51,996 bases of DNA from Bacteroidaceae bacterium (lineage in GTDB: Bacteria > Bacteroidota > Bacteroidia > Bacteroidales > Bacteroidaceae), in the NCBI GenBank assembly GCA_017555875.1, contig JAFZFN010000011.1:1-51996 (forward strand), written 5' to 3'. Below the pieces are notes generated by a model. The model worked only from the letters and a program-made list of their open reading frames with translations, did not search any database and had not been told where the DNA came from. Shown one piece after another: positions 32,662 to 44,000 of this stretch (its first letter is position 1; every line of letters starts with the position of its first letter). A program made the translations under genes and the position numbers.

Positions 32662-33274
32662 CATCAAAAACAACATAACCAAGGCAGACATTGCCCCATT
32701 GCCTACCGTGCTGTTCGGTGGGCGCATCATCGTGGTACACTCGACCGCCGACGTCGAAAAAGCGGTGAACTACCTCAAGAGCTTCCCCATCGTGGGCATC
32801 GACACAGAGACTCGCCCCAGCTTTGCCAAGGGCAAGACCTACAACGTATCCCTCCTGCAGATCTCGACCGAGGACACCTGCTTCCTCTTCCGCCTCAACT
32901 ATATCGGCATGCCTGAGGCACTCATCAGCCTCCTACAGGACGAACGCCAGCTCAAGGTGGGGCTCTCCCTCAAGGATGACATACAAAGCCTGCAACGCAA
33001 GCACAAGTTCACCCCACGCGGATTCCTCGACCTGCAGACCTACGTGAAGGAGATGGGCATCGAGGCACAGAGCCTGCAGAAGCTCTATGCCCTACTCTTC
33101 GGCCAAAAGATCTCAAAGTCACAACGGCTCACCAATTGGGAGGCCGACGTGCTCACCGACCGACAGAAGGGCTACGCCGCTACCGATGCTTGGGCTTGTG
33201 TACGCATGTACAACTACCTCGAGGAGCGCAAGCGCAAGCAGGACTACCGCGTGGTGGAGGTAGCAGACAACTGA
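32654..33274 (+). CDS. 3'-5' exonuclease, RNase D/WRN-like (DEDDy)
   Basis: A 206-residue protein with only the DnaQ-like exonuclease fold. Motif I is GIDTETRPSF, motif II lies in KVGLSLKDDIQSL, and motif III is QKGYAATDAWACVRMY (tyrosine-type, YxxxD). No HRDC domain is present, so it is shorter than RNase D and closer to stand-alone exonucleases related to WRN. It acts on RNA or DNA 3' ends. I choose the ATG at 32654 (MIDIKNNITKADI) over 32630; this overlaps the DUF5063 stop by eight bases. Confidence 0.88.
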   Translation: MIDIKNNITKADIAPLPTVLFGGRIIVVHSTADVEKAVNYLKSFPIVGIDTETRPSFAKGKTYNVSLLQISTEDTCFLFRLNYIGMPEALISLLQDERQLKVGLSLKDDIQSLQRKHKFTPRGFLDLQTYVKEMGIEAQSLQKLYALLFGQKISKSQRLTNWEADVLTDRQKGYAATDAWACVRMYNYLEERKRKQDYRVVEVADN

Positions 33275-33378
33275 AATATCCAATTGTAACCAACAAATAG
33301 AACTGCTTACCCCAGCAGCATCCAGAGGTTCGCCCCATGAGGGGGAGACATCCGAAGGGAGAAGGGGTCTTTAGCATT

Positions 33379-34599
33379 ATGTATAAGACAGTACACTTAA
33401 AGAAAGGCAAAGAGGAGTCGCTCGGGCGTTTTCACCCCTGGGTATTCTCAGGAGCCATACACCACATCGACGGCACTCCCGAGGAGGGCGACGTGGTGCG
33501 CGTAGTAAGTGCCGACGGCAGATTCCTTGCCGTGGGCCACATCCAGATAGGCAGCATCGCTGTGCGTGTGCTCTCGTTCGAAGACATCACCATCGACAAG
33601 AGCTTCTGGCAGCAACGCCTCGCAGCAGCCTACGACGTGCGCAAGAGCATCTTCCCTCAGTGGAAAAATCAGAAATCAGAAATCGGAAATCAGAATTCAA
33701 ACCCCACCAACGCCTTCCGCCTCGTACACGGTGAGGGCGACGGACTCCCAGGCTTGGTCATCGACGTCTATGACCGCACAGCCGTGATGCAGGCCCACTC
33801 AGTGGGTATGCACGTGAGCCGACGAGAGATTGCAGACGCATTGGCCGAGGTGCTTGATGGCATCGTCGACAACATCTACTACAAGTCCGAGACCACCCTT
33901 GCCTACAAGGCATCAGAAGATGGAGGCAACGGCTTCCTCAAGGGCGGACTGGCCACAGCCAGCGACATCGCGGTAGAGAACGGGCTCAAGTTCCACGTAG
34001 ACTGGCTAGGCGGACAGAAGACAGGATTCTTCGTTGACCAACGCGAAAACAGAGCCCTGCTAGAGCGCTACTCACAGGGACGCAAAGTGCTCAACATGTT
34101 CTGCTACACGGGAGGATTCTCCTTCTACGCCATGCGTGGTGGAGCAGAGCTCGTGCACTCCGTAGACTCCTCATCACGTGCCATCGACATCACCCGCGCC
34201 AACGTGGAGCTCAATTTCCCCGGTGATGCACGCCACGAGGCCTATGCCGAAGATGCCTTCAAGTACCTCGACCGCATGGGTGATCAGTACGACCTCATCA
34301 TCCTCGACCCTCCTGCCTTTGCCAAGCACAAAGATGCCCTCCGCAACGCACTCATGGGCTACCGCAAGCTCAATGCTAAGGCATTCGAGAAGATACGTCC
34401 CGGAGGCATCCTCTTCACCTTCTCCTGCTCGCAGGTGGTGACAAAAGACAACTTCCGCACAGCCGTCTTCACCGCAGCAGCCATGTCGGGTCGCCGTGTA
34501 CGCATCCTGCACCAGCTCACCCAGCCTGCCGACCATCCCGTGAGCATCTATCACCCTGAGGGCGAATACCTTAAGGGACTGGTACTGTATGTCGAATAA
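33379..34599 (+). CDS. rlmI: Class I SAM-dependent 23S rRNA methyltransferase (RlmI-like)
   Basis: A 406-residue methyltransferase expected to make m5C in 23S rRNA (position 1962 in E. coli). An N-terminal PUA domain (KGKEESLGRFHPWVFSGAI) is followed by an RlmI-type linker (TNAFRLVHGEGDGLPGLVIDVYD) and a Rossmann fold (VLNMFCYTGGFSFYAMRGGAE; LIILDPPAFAKHK as motif IV). The segment near residues 96-109 (KNQKSEIGNQNSNP) is encoded by a heptamer repeat and looks like an in-frame insertion between PUA and linker. The ATG at 33379 fits the family N-terminus. Confidence 0.92.
   Translation: MYKTVHLKKGKEESLGRFHPWVFSGAIHHIDGTPEEGDVVRVVSADGRFLAVGHIQIGSIAVRVLSFEDITIDKSFWQQRLAAAYDVRKSIFPQWKNQKSEIGNQNSNPTNAFRLVHGEGDGLPGLVIDVYDRTAVMQAHSVGMHVSRREIADALAEVLDGIVDNIYYKSETTLAYKASEDGGNGFLKGGLATASDIAVENGLKFHVDWLGGQKTGFFVDQRENRALLERYSQGRKVLNMFCYTGGFSFYAMRGGAELVHSVDSSSRAIDITRANVELNFPGDARHEAYAEDAFKYLDRMGDQYDLIILDPPAFAKHKDALRNALMGYRKLNAKAFEKIRPGGILFTFSCSQVVTKDNFRTAVFTAAAMSGRRVRILHQLTQPADHPVSIYHPEGEYLKGLVLYVE
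33667..33701 (+). repeat. Heptamer repeat inside rlmI
   Basis: Five successive 7-base units: AATCAGA, AATCAGA, AATCGGA, AATCAGA and ATTCAAA. They are translated as part of rlmI without breaking the frame. The same kind of repeat is otherwise intergenic in this window. Confidence 0.8.
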
Positions 34600-34624
34600 A
34601 CAAACTTCCTACACTTCATGATAC

Positions 34625-34652
34625 AAAGAGCGGTTTTTGTTAACCGCTCTTT
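34625..34652 (+). terminator. Terminator-like hairpin after rlmI
   Basis: AAAGAGCGGTT pairs perfectly with AACCGCTCTTT around TTTTGTT. The following sequence (GCATTTCC) is only weakly T-rich. Confidence 0.65.
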
Positions 34653-34734
34653 GCATTTCCCCTCATCGGAGTGGAAAAGAGACAAAAAACATTGAAAAAC
34701 ATGTTAAACAACATATTTTTCCACCCTTTTCTGC

Positions 34735-34764
34735 TTGCTAAAGCCCAAAATAGCCGTACCTTTG
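34735..34764 (+). promoter_or_regulatory. Promoter of the sRNA candidate
   Basis: TTG at 34735-34737, 19 bases, then TACCTTTG at 34757-34764. Consensus in both boxes. The nearest thing downstream is the short RNA unit, not a gene. Confidence 0.7.
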
Positions 34765-34768
34765 CAAT

Positions 34769-34836
34769 GTGTTTTTCATGGTATTAGATTTTTAAAGTTG
34801 GAAGATTGGTCGTCGTGATGACGACCTTCTTTTTTT
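34769..34836 (+). ncRNA. Candidate small RNA with own promoter and terminator
   Basis: A consensus promoter is followed by about 65 bases containing TTTTCATGGTATTAGATTTT and AAAGTTGGAAGATT, then a terminator stem GGTCGTC/GACGACC with loop GTGAT and a T-run (TTCTTTTTTT). There is no reading frame of note. The GTATTAGATTT segment is one I recall recurring in short transcripts of Bacteroides and relatives, but I cannot confirm that here. Target and function are unknown. Confidence 0.6.
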
Positions 34837-34868
34837 ATGGCAGGTCACACCTATGAAGAAACAAACGT

Positions 34869-34965
34869 ATCTCTGAGAATCGCTGTGAAATATATTCAAT
34901 ACCTGCCTTAGCACGTGGCTTATCCAAGAAGCTTGATATTCTCGCTCACTTATCCGTATACATTC
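34869..34965 (+). repeat. Decayed copy of the repeated promoter element
   Basis: ATCGCTGTGAAATATATTCAA and AAGCTTGATATTCTCGCTCACTTATCCGTAT match the two halves of the murB/glyS/leuB element. About 25 extra bases (TACCTGCC to GGCTTATC) interrupt the dyad, and the -7 box is degraded to GTATACATT. It points into the 3' end of a convergent gene, so it is probably non-functional. Confidence 0.65.
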
Positions 34966-34971
34966 ATATAT

Positions 34972-35005
34972 GATGAAAGCCCGACCAAAGGGCCGGGCTT
35001 TCATC
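34972..35005 (-). terminator. Terminator of the fimbrial operon
   Basis: GATGAAAGCCCG and CGGGCTTTCATC form a perfect twelve-base stem around a ten-base loop, 25 bases past the giant gene's stop. The following minus-strand sequence (ATATATGAATG) lacks a strong U-run, so it may also protect the 3' end. Confidence 0.7.
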
Positions 35006-35029
35006 GTATAGACGCGTAGAGGGTAGAGG

Positions 35030-38000
35030 CTACAGTACCGCCACCTTCTTATTATTCACGATATACACGCCACGTGACGATACAGGCACTACCTCCTTGC
35101 TCATGGGCTTCACGGTCACGCGGTTCACGATCTGTCCACTGAGGCTGTGGATGGTCACTACGGCCTCGTATTCGAGCGTGGACTCAATGTAGATAGCCTC
35201 ACCCTTGCCCCAGATCTTCAATCCACGCTGGAGTATCTCTTCCGTAGGCTCCTCCTCCTGACCCGCATTGCCGATGAGGATATGTCGAGGAGCAGCATCC
35301 GAGGATGCAGACATGTAGGCACGGAAGGGAACGAGAGCACCTGAATATGTAAACTTTTCACCCTTACCATCCAAAACATAGTTGCTTCCGATAGGCTCAT
35401 TGATAAGCGCACCTGTGTAACTATAGTCACCCACCTTAGCCTTCTGTTCAGCCAATGCAACATCGGTGATAGCTATTTTTGCATTGTTCACTGAGACGAA
35501 AGTCACAACTTGAGGAGCGAGCTTGGCTATATCGTCGCCCGTATGTTCGGGTACAAACAGACCTGACATATCAAACTCATAATAGCGCACTCCAGGGAAG
35601 GCCATAATATAGGGCTTGTATGCCTCTATATTGGGATACTTAGGGTATGTACGATACTCTTGCTGATAATAGTCTTGATAGTTATCGCCATTGTCATCCT
35701 TGTCGTCGTTATAGCTATAATAATAATCGTAAAGGAAGGTGTTCTTCACCACCAAAGACTGAGTACCTGCATCAGGACATCTGAAGAGTGCAGATGTTTC
35801 TGTACCTGTGGTGACACTTTCGAGCTCGCGCAACCAATACTCATGATAAGCCGTACTGCCCTCGTAGAAGTGAGTGATCTGACCCTTATCCTGCGTAGTC
35901 GTCATGTCCGCCTCGAAAGGCAAGCACAGTGACTCCCAACCCTTACCTTCACCTTCTGTATAGTGGGCAGGTGTGCGTTGATGCCACATGTAGTAGCCAT
36001 TGTCGAAGGTGTAAGCAATCGGTGCATTGAAATCCTCCTTATCCACCAAGAAATGATGACGTCTAGCGACATAGGATCTATTTCCAGAGCCATCAACTAC
36101 CAGGTCTACCAAGTGTCCATGCACGTTACCTATATTATCCTGCTTACCGAGCTCGTTATATTTATTAACATACTCTTCGCCCACCTTCTTACCGAAGATT
36201 AATACAGGCACATAGAGATCTTTAAGAACGGCATACGAAGCTGCATCGTTGATAGGATCAGCATAGATAAGTAAATTCGAAGTCAAGTCAGTAAAATTCA
36301 CATGCTCCAACCCTTCATAGTCAAGATAGGGACGATAGTCGCCTTCAGTACCCTTATAAACAAAGTCATTATCTCCCGTAAAGTCGATAGCAGTAAGGTT
36401 GCTATGTATCGGCTGCCCGTTGCAGTTATTAGCAAAGTATGCAAAGGTATTGAAGTATACCTTGTCAATCCTCATGCTCTGCTTATAGGCAGGAGCCCTA
36501 TACACGCGATTGCTATTACTGATAACAATGCGCTCTACACCATCGACAAGAGTCTTATCGATACGTCCAGGCAACGACTCATGTACCTCCGTATTCATTT
36601 CTTGTGCCAATACAGGATCTGGCACATAGGTCAATTGTTGACCAAAGAAGATATAATCATCGGGATAAATGGGCACATATGTATGCTTCTCTGCATCGTA
36701 GCGTACATCCATTTCGGTAGGCACTGAGCCATCGGCATACCTAAAGTCACCATTAGCGAAATAAATCTCCACATACTTCATCAGATTATCATCGGATGCG
36801 TCAGTGTTATTTGCGCGGAATCGCTTGTCAAGGTAGAATGCATTGAGCAGGTAGGCCACCTCACCCATATCAAACTCGGCTTGTGACTTCGCAGTACCAT
36901 TACCTCCAGTAACAGTAAAGCCATTGTCTGCACGATAATAACTATTCACGACGGAACCACCGTCACCAATGACAGCCTTACTACCTTCAGGATTGCCAGA
37001 AGTATATACCCAGCAGTTCTCAGCATAGCCACCACTTGGATCTCCGCCATTATCGGCAACACCACCACCAATGAACGAACCTGTCACACCGAGGTTATAT
37101 ACTTCACCGCAGAGATAGCCAAAGAGCGACTCGTCGAGTCCACTAATGGTATAACCATTACCGTGGAAATTACCCGAGAAGCACTTGTCCTTATCACCTA
37201 TTGAGTTCCAGTCAGCATACATCTTCGGAGCAATGTTGCTACGGAGTATAAAGTCCATAAAGTGGCAGTTGCCCACCTTCGTTTGATCCAACCTACCATC
37301 GGTAGTTGCCTTATACAAATCATATAGATAATCGAGGTCATTCTTCTCGCTTCCAGCAGCGATGCTCGTGCTTGCGTATTCTTCGTCATCGAGATAGATC
37401 TTACTGGGCTCCTTCACATCCTCGTGGTCGATGTACATGTACTCATTGACGTCATCTACCTTATGATTCATCACCTCGCCCAATCGGTGATAGTTGGCGA
37501 TGTTGAGAGGCACAGCATTCGAATAGGTACGTCCCAAGTAGGTCTTGGTATAGTAAGCCACGTAGTAACCATTCTGATACCAATACATGCGTGTTGCATT
37601 GTTCTTGTATACCGCACCATTCTGGTGACTCTCGGCATCGGCCTGGCTCTTGTAGATTTCCCAACCAGAGCCAATTACTTCATAAGCACCAGGGATAACG
37701 GCAGGTACCGACAGACCAATCACCGAGTTGGGCAACACGGTACCAGGCTCAGCAAGTGTGCCGATAGTGGGCTGACCATTGCGGAACTGGATGTTTACAT
37801 TTACGATATGTCTCTCGACACGAACATCGTGCGTACCATCCGCCTTAGGTTCATTGTAGCGATACTTATATGCGACTGACACCACACGGTCCTTGCTCAG
37901 GTTGTAGATATCTGACTCACGAGGTACATACAACTTAGCCGTAGCCAGAGTGGGAACATTTTCGATCACGAAGTCCTTCTGATCGTTTTTCAGGGCGTTA

Positions 38001-41000
38001 TACTCATCCTGTGTCTTTATCGTACCTTTAGATACTGACTGTTTTCCATCGGCACTACGATAGACCTCTGCACAATAGTAATAGGTGCCTTCAGTACCAA
38101 ATGTCTTGGCCTCACATTTAGCTTTATGATCAGTGGATAGGTCTTCATATACATCATTAGGTACGACCTTTCCGATGTAGTAGATTACGTTAGCGTACTC
38201 AAACTCTTCGCTCGCGATATGATAAGTACCTGGGGTTTTCACGTTTACAGGTTCGTAATGCGACTGCTCGTTTAAGATGAGTTCAAACTCGGCACGATTC
38301 AGCACTGTTCCATTGGTGATATCATAGCCTACGTAACCCGTACCTGTAGCATCCAGCTTAGCCAATTTCTTATTCTTGCCAGTATAAGTCGCGCTGAAGT
38401 TCACGTCTAGGTTCTCATAGAAAGGCTCATGATACAACGTAAGATCCTCACTAAAGTCTGTGCTGAAGAGATCCAAGGCATCATAATTATAGGTAAAGTT
38501 TACGCGTTGGTCGCTAGGCAGGCTCACATATTTCAGTGCATCACAGTTGACTCCTTTCTCGAACTCCTTACCTCCATAGAGACCCGATTGAGTACATACA
38601 TAAGCCTCACTGAAATAATCCTCCACATCAAAGTCTAGCGCTGCCAGCTCTTCGTATCGTGTTGCCGAGATGAGTTCACCATTAAGAATAAAGACCTTAT
38701 CCTCTACTTCGATGGTGTTGGCACAATAGTATGCACGCTCAAATTTTCCCTTGGCGGTATCGTCGGGGTTAATTTTTCCAAAGATGGTGGCATCAATGTA
38801 ACTACCAGCAAACACCGTACGTGTCGTAGCGTCCACCGTCGTGAAGGTCACGTCTTCGGTAGCAATATACGCAGCTTCAAAGATTGCTGCATCCGTATAT
38901 TTGTCAGCGACACGTTGATGTTCTTCATATATAGCTTTACCTATCAAGTCCTCTTCAGTATAGCTCTGCTGACCATACACGCCTCCTTTATTACAGAGGA
39001 AGGTAGGTGGTGTTTTATCCCAATCCAACGGATTGCTCATCACATGGTTGAGCACATATCCCGCATCTTTGGACATCTCATTAGAGATACGGAACACCTC
39101 CTCAGTCTTAGCATCTAGTGTCAAGAGATTCTGGTAGGCATTGGGCAGCAACACTTGTCCTGTCTTGTAAGACATACCATTGAGGATAGCATCCGTTATG
39201 GCCACATAGGTCACAGGGACGAAGTGCTTCTTCTCCTGAGTTGTCAGCTGTGAATACTCCCAATCGCTGATAGGATCATTGAGCTGATACTCCTTACCAT
39301 CTATCTGTATGCTTTCGCCAAGTTTCAACACCTGATAGTCGTTCTGGCTGTTATAGGTTTTATAGTAGGTATACCAGTTGGGTTGCACACTGAGCATCTG
39401 CATCTCACCATTTGACTTCTCCGAGAAGGGCAGCGGAACGGTTATCGAGTTCACGAACGTCTGTGCCGAACCAGCATAGGCCGAAACTACCAGCGTATGC
39501 AAATAATAGTCTCCTCGGATATACCAGTAGTGAACTCCCTCAGAGAACATGTCATCGACAATATGCTTTTCGGAATGAATAAAGTTACCCGAGGTCTGCA
39601 TGGGCTGAATTTCGCTCTGGTTGTATGTAAATGCAGACTGCGTAATGGCTTCTTGGTTGGCATCAGAGAGGACAAACTGCTTTGCCAATTCAGGTTTAAC
39701 TTCCGAGCGTTTACCATATTCCTTCTTGGCATAGACATAGCCACCGCCTTCACCCGTAGCAGCATTGATGAGGTCAAGTTCGAGCACGCCCGTGATAGGG
39801 CCATACACCTTATTGCCATTAGCATCGAGCTCCTTCACCAGTTCAAGGTACACGCCCGAGGCTTGAGCGACAGTGTGTAATGCCTCACCTCTGTTGCGGA
39901 GGTCGTTGCCCAGATTTGTTTCCTTGTATTCGTAGTATGAGGTAGCATCGCTATGATTCTCATCGAACATCACGTCTGAAGTGAATGCACCGAGGAAGTT
40001 GGCCACATTGTAGATACCGAAGTAAGTGCCATGGATAGTGCCACCGACAATCTCCCTATTCAGAGAGATCTCTCCCACACGGTTGATAGCGTAGTTGGTG
40101 TAGTCCACCTTGTCGGGCACACGGTCTTGCGCTCCGTGCAGCAGCACACGGCTACCGAAGATACCGCAGAAGTCGGCACGCTGTAGCGTATTGATCATAC
40201 GTCCATCGAGACGGCGATAGATTTGGTCGTTCACAGCATCCTTGTTCAGTTCGTAGAACGCCTTATCGCGAGCCGACAAGTCTGAATAAGTAGCTTCGTC
40301 GATGGTCGACGCCAAGTAGTCATGCGATGTGCCATAGTTGGTGAGGTTCAGCTCGCGGTATCCATCCACGAAGGTGAGGTTACCATCACCATAGAGTCCA
40401 CCGATGTGCTCACCACCTATATTAATAAGGTCTTTGTCAAAAGCGTCGACCACAGCAGCCGTAGCGTTACCATATACGGTCACGGCATTGGCATACACCA
40501 CGTCACTACCTGAGCTCACGTTACCTCCTGCAAAGACTGCATTGTAGATGGTCACGCCCTCATCGTCGAGCGACTCCCATCGAGCATCATTATGGGGGAG
40601 CAGGTCCAAGTATTCGGTAGGGACGTAAGAGCCCTTCTCGAAGGTCTTATCACCAATTTGCACGTCTTCCAAAGCCAAACATCTCACGCTGATATGCACA
40701 CGGCAATCCTCGCTTCGCTCTGAGTAGCTATTATCGGTATAGTAATGTCCATTGATTTTCGCGGTTGCCTTATCGGTTGCATCCGTATACTTAACACCTG
40801 CGCTGTAGACATAACCGATGTTACCGCCACCGAATACGTTTCCACGTCCTTCGAGCAGAGTCTCTGCTGTACCGATAGTGCCACGATAGATTTCCACATC
40901 GGTCTTACCAAATACATATCCATCGGTATACAAACGTGTGGTCTTGTAGGGAGAATCTTCACCAGTATAAGTATGTGTATAGGTATATCCGCGACCGCCA

Positions 41001-44000
41001 CCAAAGACATCGCCCATCACCAATCCGCCATAGATGCGCACCTGTGCAGAGCCAGGAGTTGTGATAGTTGCTTTGCTTCGGCCTAGTGCAGTCACACTAC
41101 CCTCACCCACAGCAGCAATCTCACCACCGCCATAGACGCTATTGCGTACGGTACCACCATAAAGGTTCACCCATGTGTTGATAGCTATAGCCCCTTCACC
41201 ATATCCAGCACCGTAGACATTTCCCTCGTCCTCAAACTCACGCACGGCAAGGTCATCATCGAGGTCGAGCACGGGATGATAATCTCCTATCGGAGTAGCC
41301 GCCTTGCCGATACCTGCATATTCGTATCCGATGTAGCCGTTATACATGTCTACAGTAGATGTTCCACTGACTGTGGCGCGCTCGCTACCACCATAGACGT
41401 TACGCTGAACGGCAGGGATACCATAGTAGAAGGTGAGTCCATTGTGGTCACGGAGTTGAGGAGCAAGCGAAGAGCCTGCGTCGACCTCATCCTCAGGGAA
41501 CACATTGGTAAACTCTTCCGATGGCAGCGGTTCGACAACACCTATGATAACGTGTGTATTTCCCTCGATGCCGCCATTGAGACCGCCACCAAACACCTTA
41601 CGTACCTGTCCGCCCAAGATGCGGCATTCCGTGCCGATGGTCTGCTTCTCGCCTGCTATGTATCCAAGCACACCAGCTTTCATGCGAGGCATGTCACCTG
41701 CGTCACCACCGCCATAGATATCCTGCTTCACAAGACCTCCGAGCAGGTCCACGCGAGTCTCACCAGCCACATAAGCTGTGATACCCTCACCGCCACCAAA
41801 GGCCGTTTTCTCCACCACAGCACCCTTATGAATGATGATGTGTGTATTCTTCGTGTCATCGTCCAGAATCTTGGGAGCCGTCGCATCGGGCTGTATCTTG
41901 CCGTTGATCCAGTTGGCATGACGATGAGGTGCTTTGCTGTAGTAATCGGCAATGGCGTACGCCTCAGAGTCCTTATCATCGACTGATGGTTGGTAGTAAT
42001 TGTAGTGGTTATACACCTTACCCTCCTTACCGCCACCATACACATGCGCCACTTGTGCTCCATCCTTGAGGTCAATGCGGGTGAATCCGGCTACCGTAGC
42101 AGCACCATATCCACCACCATATACCGTCTGCAGGTTGCCCACCTTATTTCTGAGGGGCACATTGAGCGTGATTCGCGTCTCTGCCGTGGCACGTGCATTG
42201 TTGTTACCACCGAAGAGACCCAGTTCGACGGATGCATCGGCCGACTCGTAGTTGATCTCCGAGATACCCACGTCGCACGGGCGACGCTCCTCTTCACCCA
42301 TACCACCACCAAAGATGGCATGGGCCTGTATGGTCGACCCTGCGGGTACGTTGATTTCCGTCGCCAAGGTATATCCTTCGGTGAAGGCACCGCCATGCAC
42401 ATCATACACTCTACCACCATAGAGGTTGATGACCGCCTTGTCGGTACCACTGTTGGCACCAGCTCCGAAGACATTAGTCAAATCATATTTCATGCCCTCA
42501 TAATAGTTGATGAGGGTGTTGCCTACATTATAAGCCACGTTATCCTTCGTGCTCACCGTCTTCACACCATGTGTGCCACCGAAGATGCGCTCCACGGTAC
42601 CCGAGTAGGCGTCGATACGTGTGTTGTGCACCAATGAGAGGTTACCACCACCATATACGCGGTAAGCCATGGGTGCCTCATCGGTACGCTGTGTGTAGTC
42701 GGTACCATTGATGAGCACATAGGTCTGGTTGACCGTCACATATCCAGGTAGGTTGGCATATCCGCGTCCACCGCCCATGACACCCGTGATGGCCGTGCGA
42801 TCGACAAATGCAGCATATCCGATGACATCTTTTGTGTCACGCGACTTCGAATCGATATGCACGAAGGTGTTAGTTGCGATGACGTCAACGTCGTCGCTCT
42901 TAATCTCCGTAGTGAAGGCTGGGCTACCATTAGGATCACCCCTACTATAAACTCCTCTTTCATTATAGTCGTAACTACCATACGAGCCACCATAGACAGC
43001 CTTCTCGATGGTACCGCTGAGGTATTGCAAGTAGGTTTGCGAGAGCACCTGCATGGTCTTGAAGCTACCATCGGGCAAGGTCACCTTGATGTCGCGCTTG
43101 GTCTCACCTTTGATTTGTCCACCAAAGTCATTACCACCAAACACTGCGTTGGCCACATAGGGTTTACCATAGTTATACTGGTCACCCTCTTCGTCGCGGT
43201 AGCCCACGATAGCAGTCGTATATCCTTCGATGTTGGCATTACAAGCACCGGCAAAAGCACGTAGCACACCACCAGCGTGGAGGTTGAGGGTCGAGTTGCC
43301 TTTTACAGGACCTGCATAGCCCGCGCCATAGGCCTTATAGACATTGATTTTGGGAGCTATACTATAGTCGGGGTCAGCAGGGAACAGCATATCGGGGTCG
43401 AAGTATACCTCCGTGCTGCCAGTCACCACACCCTGTTCTCCACCACCGAAGGCAAGCAATACGCTGGCCTCCCCTGTGAAATTGATCAGCGTGTTACCGC
43501 GCACCTCAGAGTTTGCTCCAAAGCCTGCGCCATAGACAGCCAAAGCGCTGCCGTACACATCCTCACCCGTAGCCAAGAGGATATCTTTCGCTTTGAAGGT
43601 CTCACCATCCACCACGATATTGGCATCAAACACGTCGGGGTGAATGAGCGGCTTGCTGATATTGATGACCGTACCACCATTGATGATGCCACTATTGAAG
43701 CAGCCACCATAGATGTTAGCTTTCTGGAAGGTACGGCTGGCCTTTAGTTGGTTGTCGTATGTCTCGTATCCTATGATATCGGTCAGGTCCCAATCCAGCA
43801 CGAATTTTCCATCCCTGTTGACCAATGTCTTTGGGATCAGGTAGGCATTCACGGTGAGGTTCACCTTCACGTTGGTCTGCTTGCCCACGGTCCCTGTACC
43901 ACTACCTGTCACACCACCCTCGTAAGCCGCGTTGTATGCACTCTCTCTAACGTTGGCATCGTTACATCCGCCCACCACCTTCTCGTAGATGACTACGTCG

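Larger units (their letters stand above)
34600..35029. other. 430-bp non-coding stretch between rlmI and the giant gene
   Basis: It contains the rlmI terminator (34625-34652), an sRNA candidate with its own promoter and terminator (34735-34836), a decayed copy of the repeated promoter element (34869-34965), and the terminator of the giant fimbrial-operon gene (34972-35005). I see no protein-coding gene. Confidence 0.6.
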
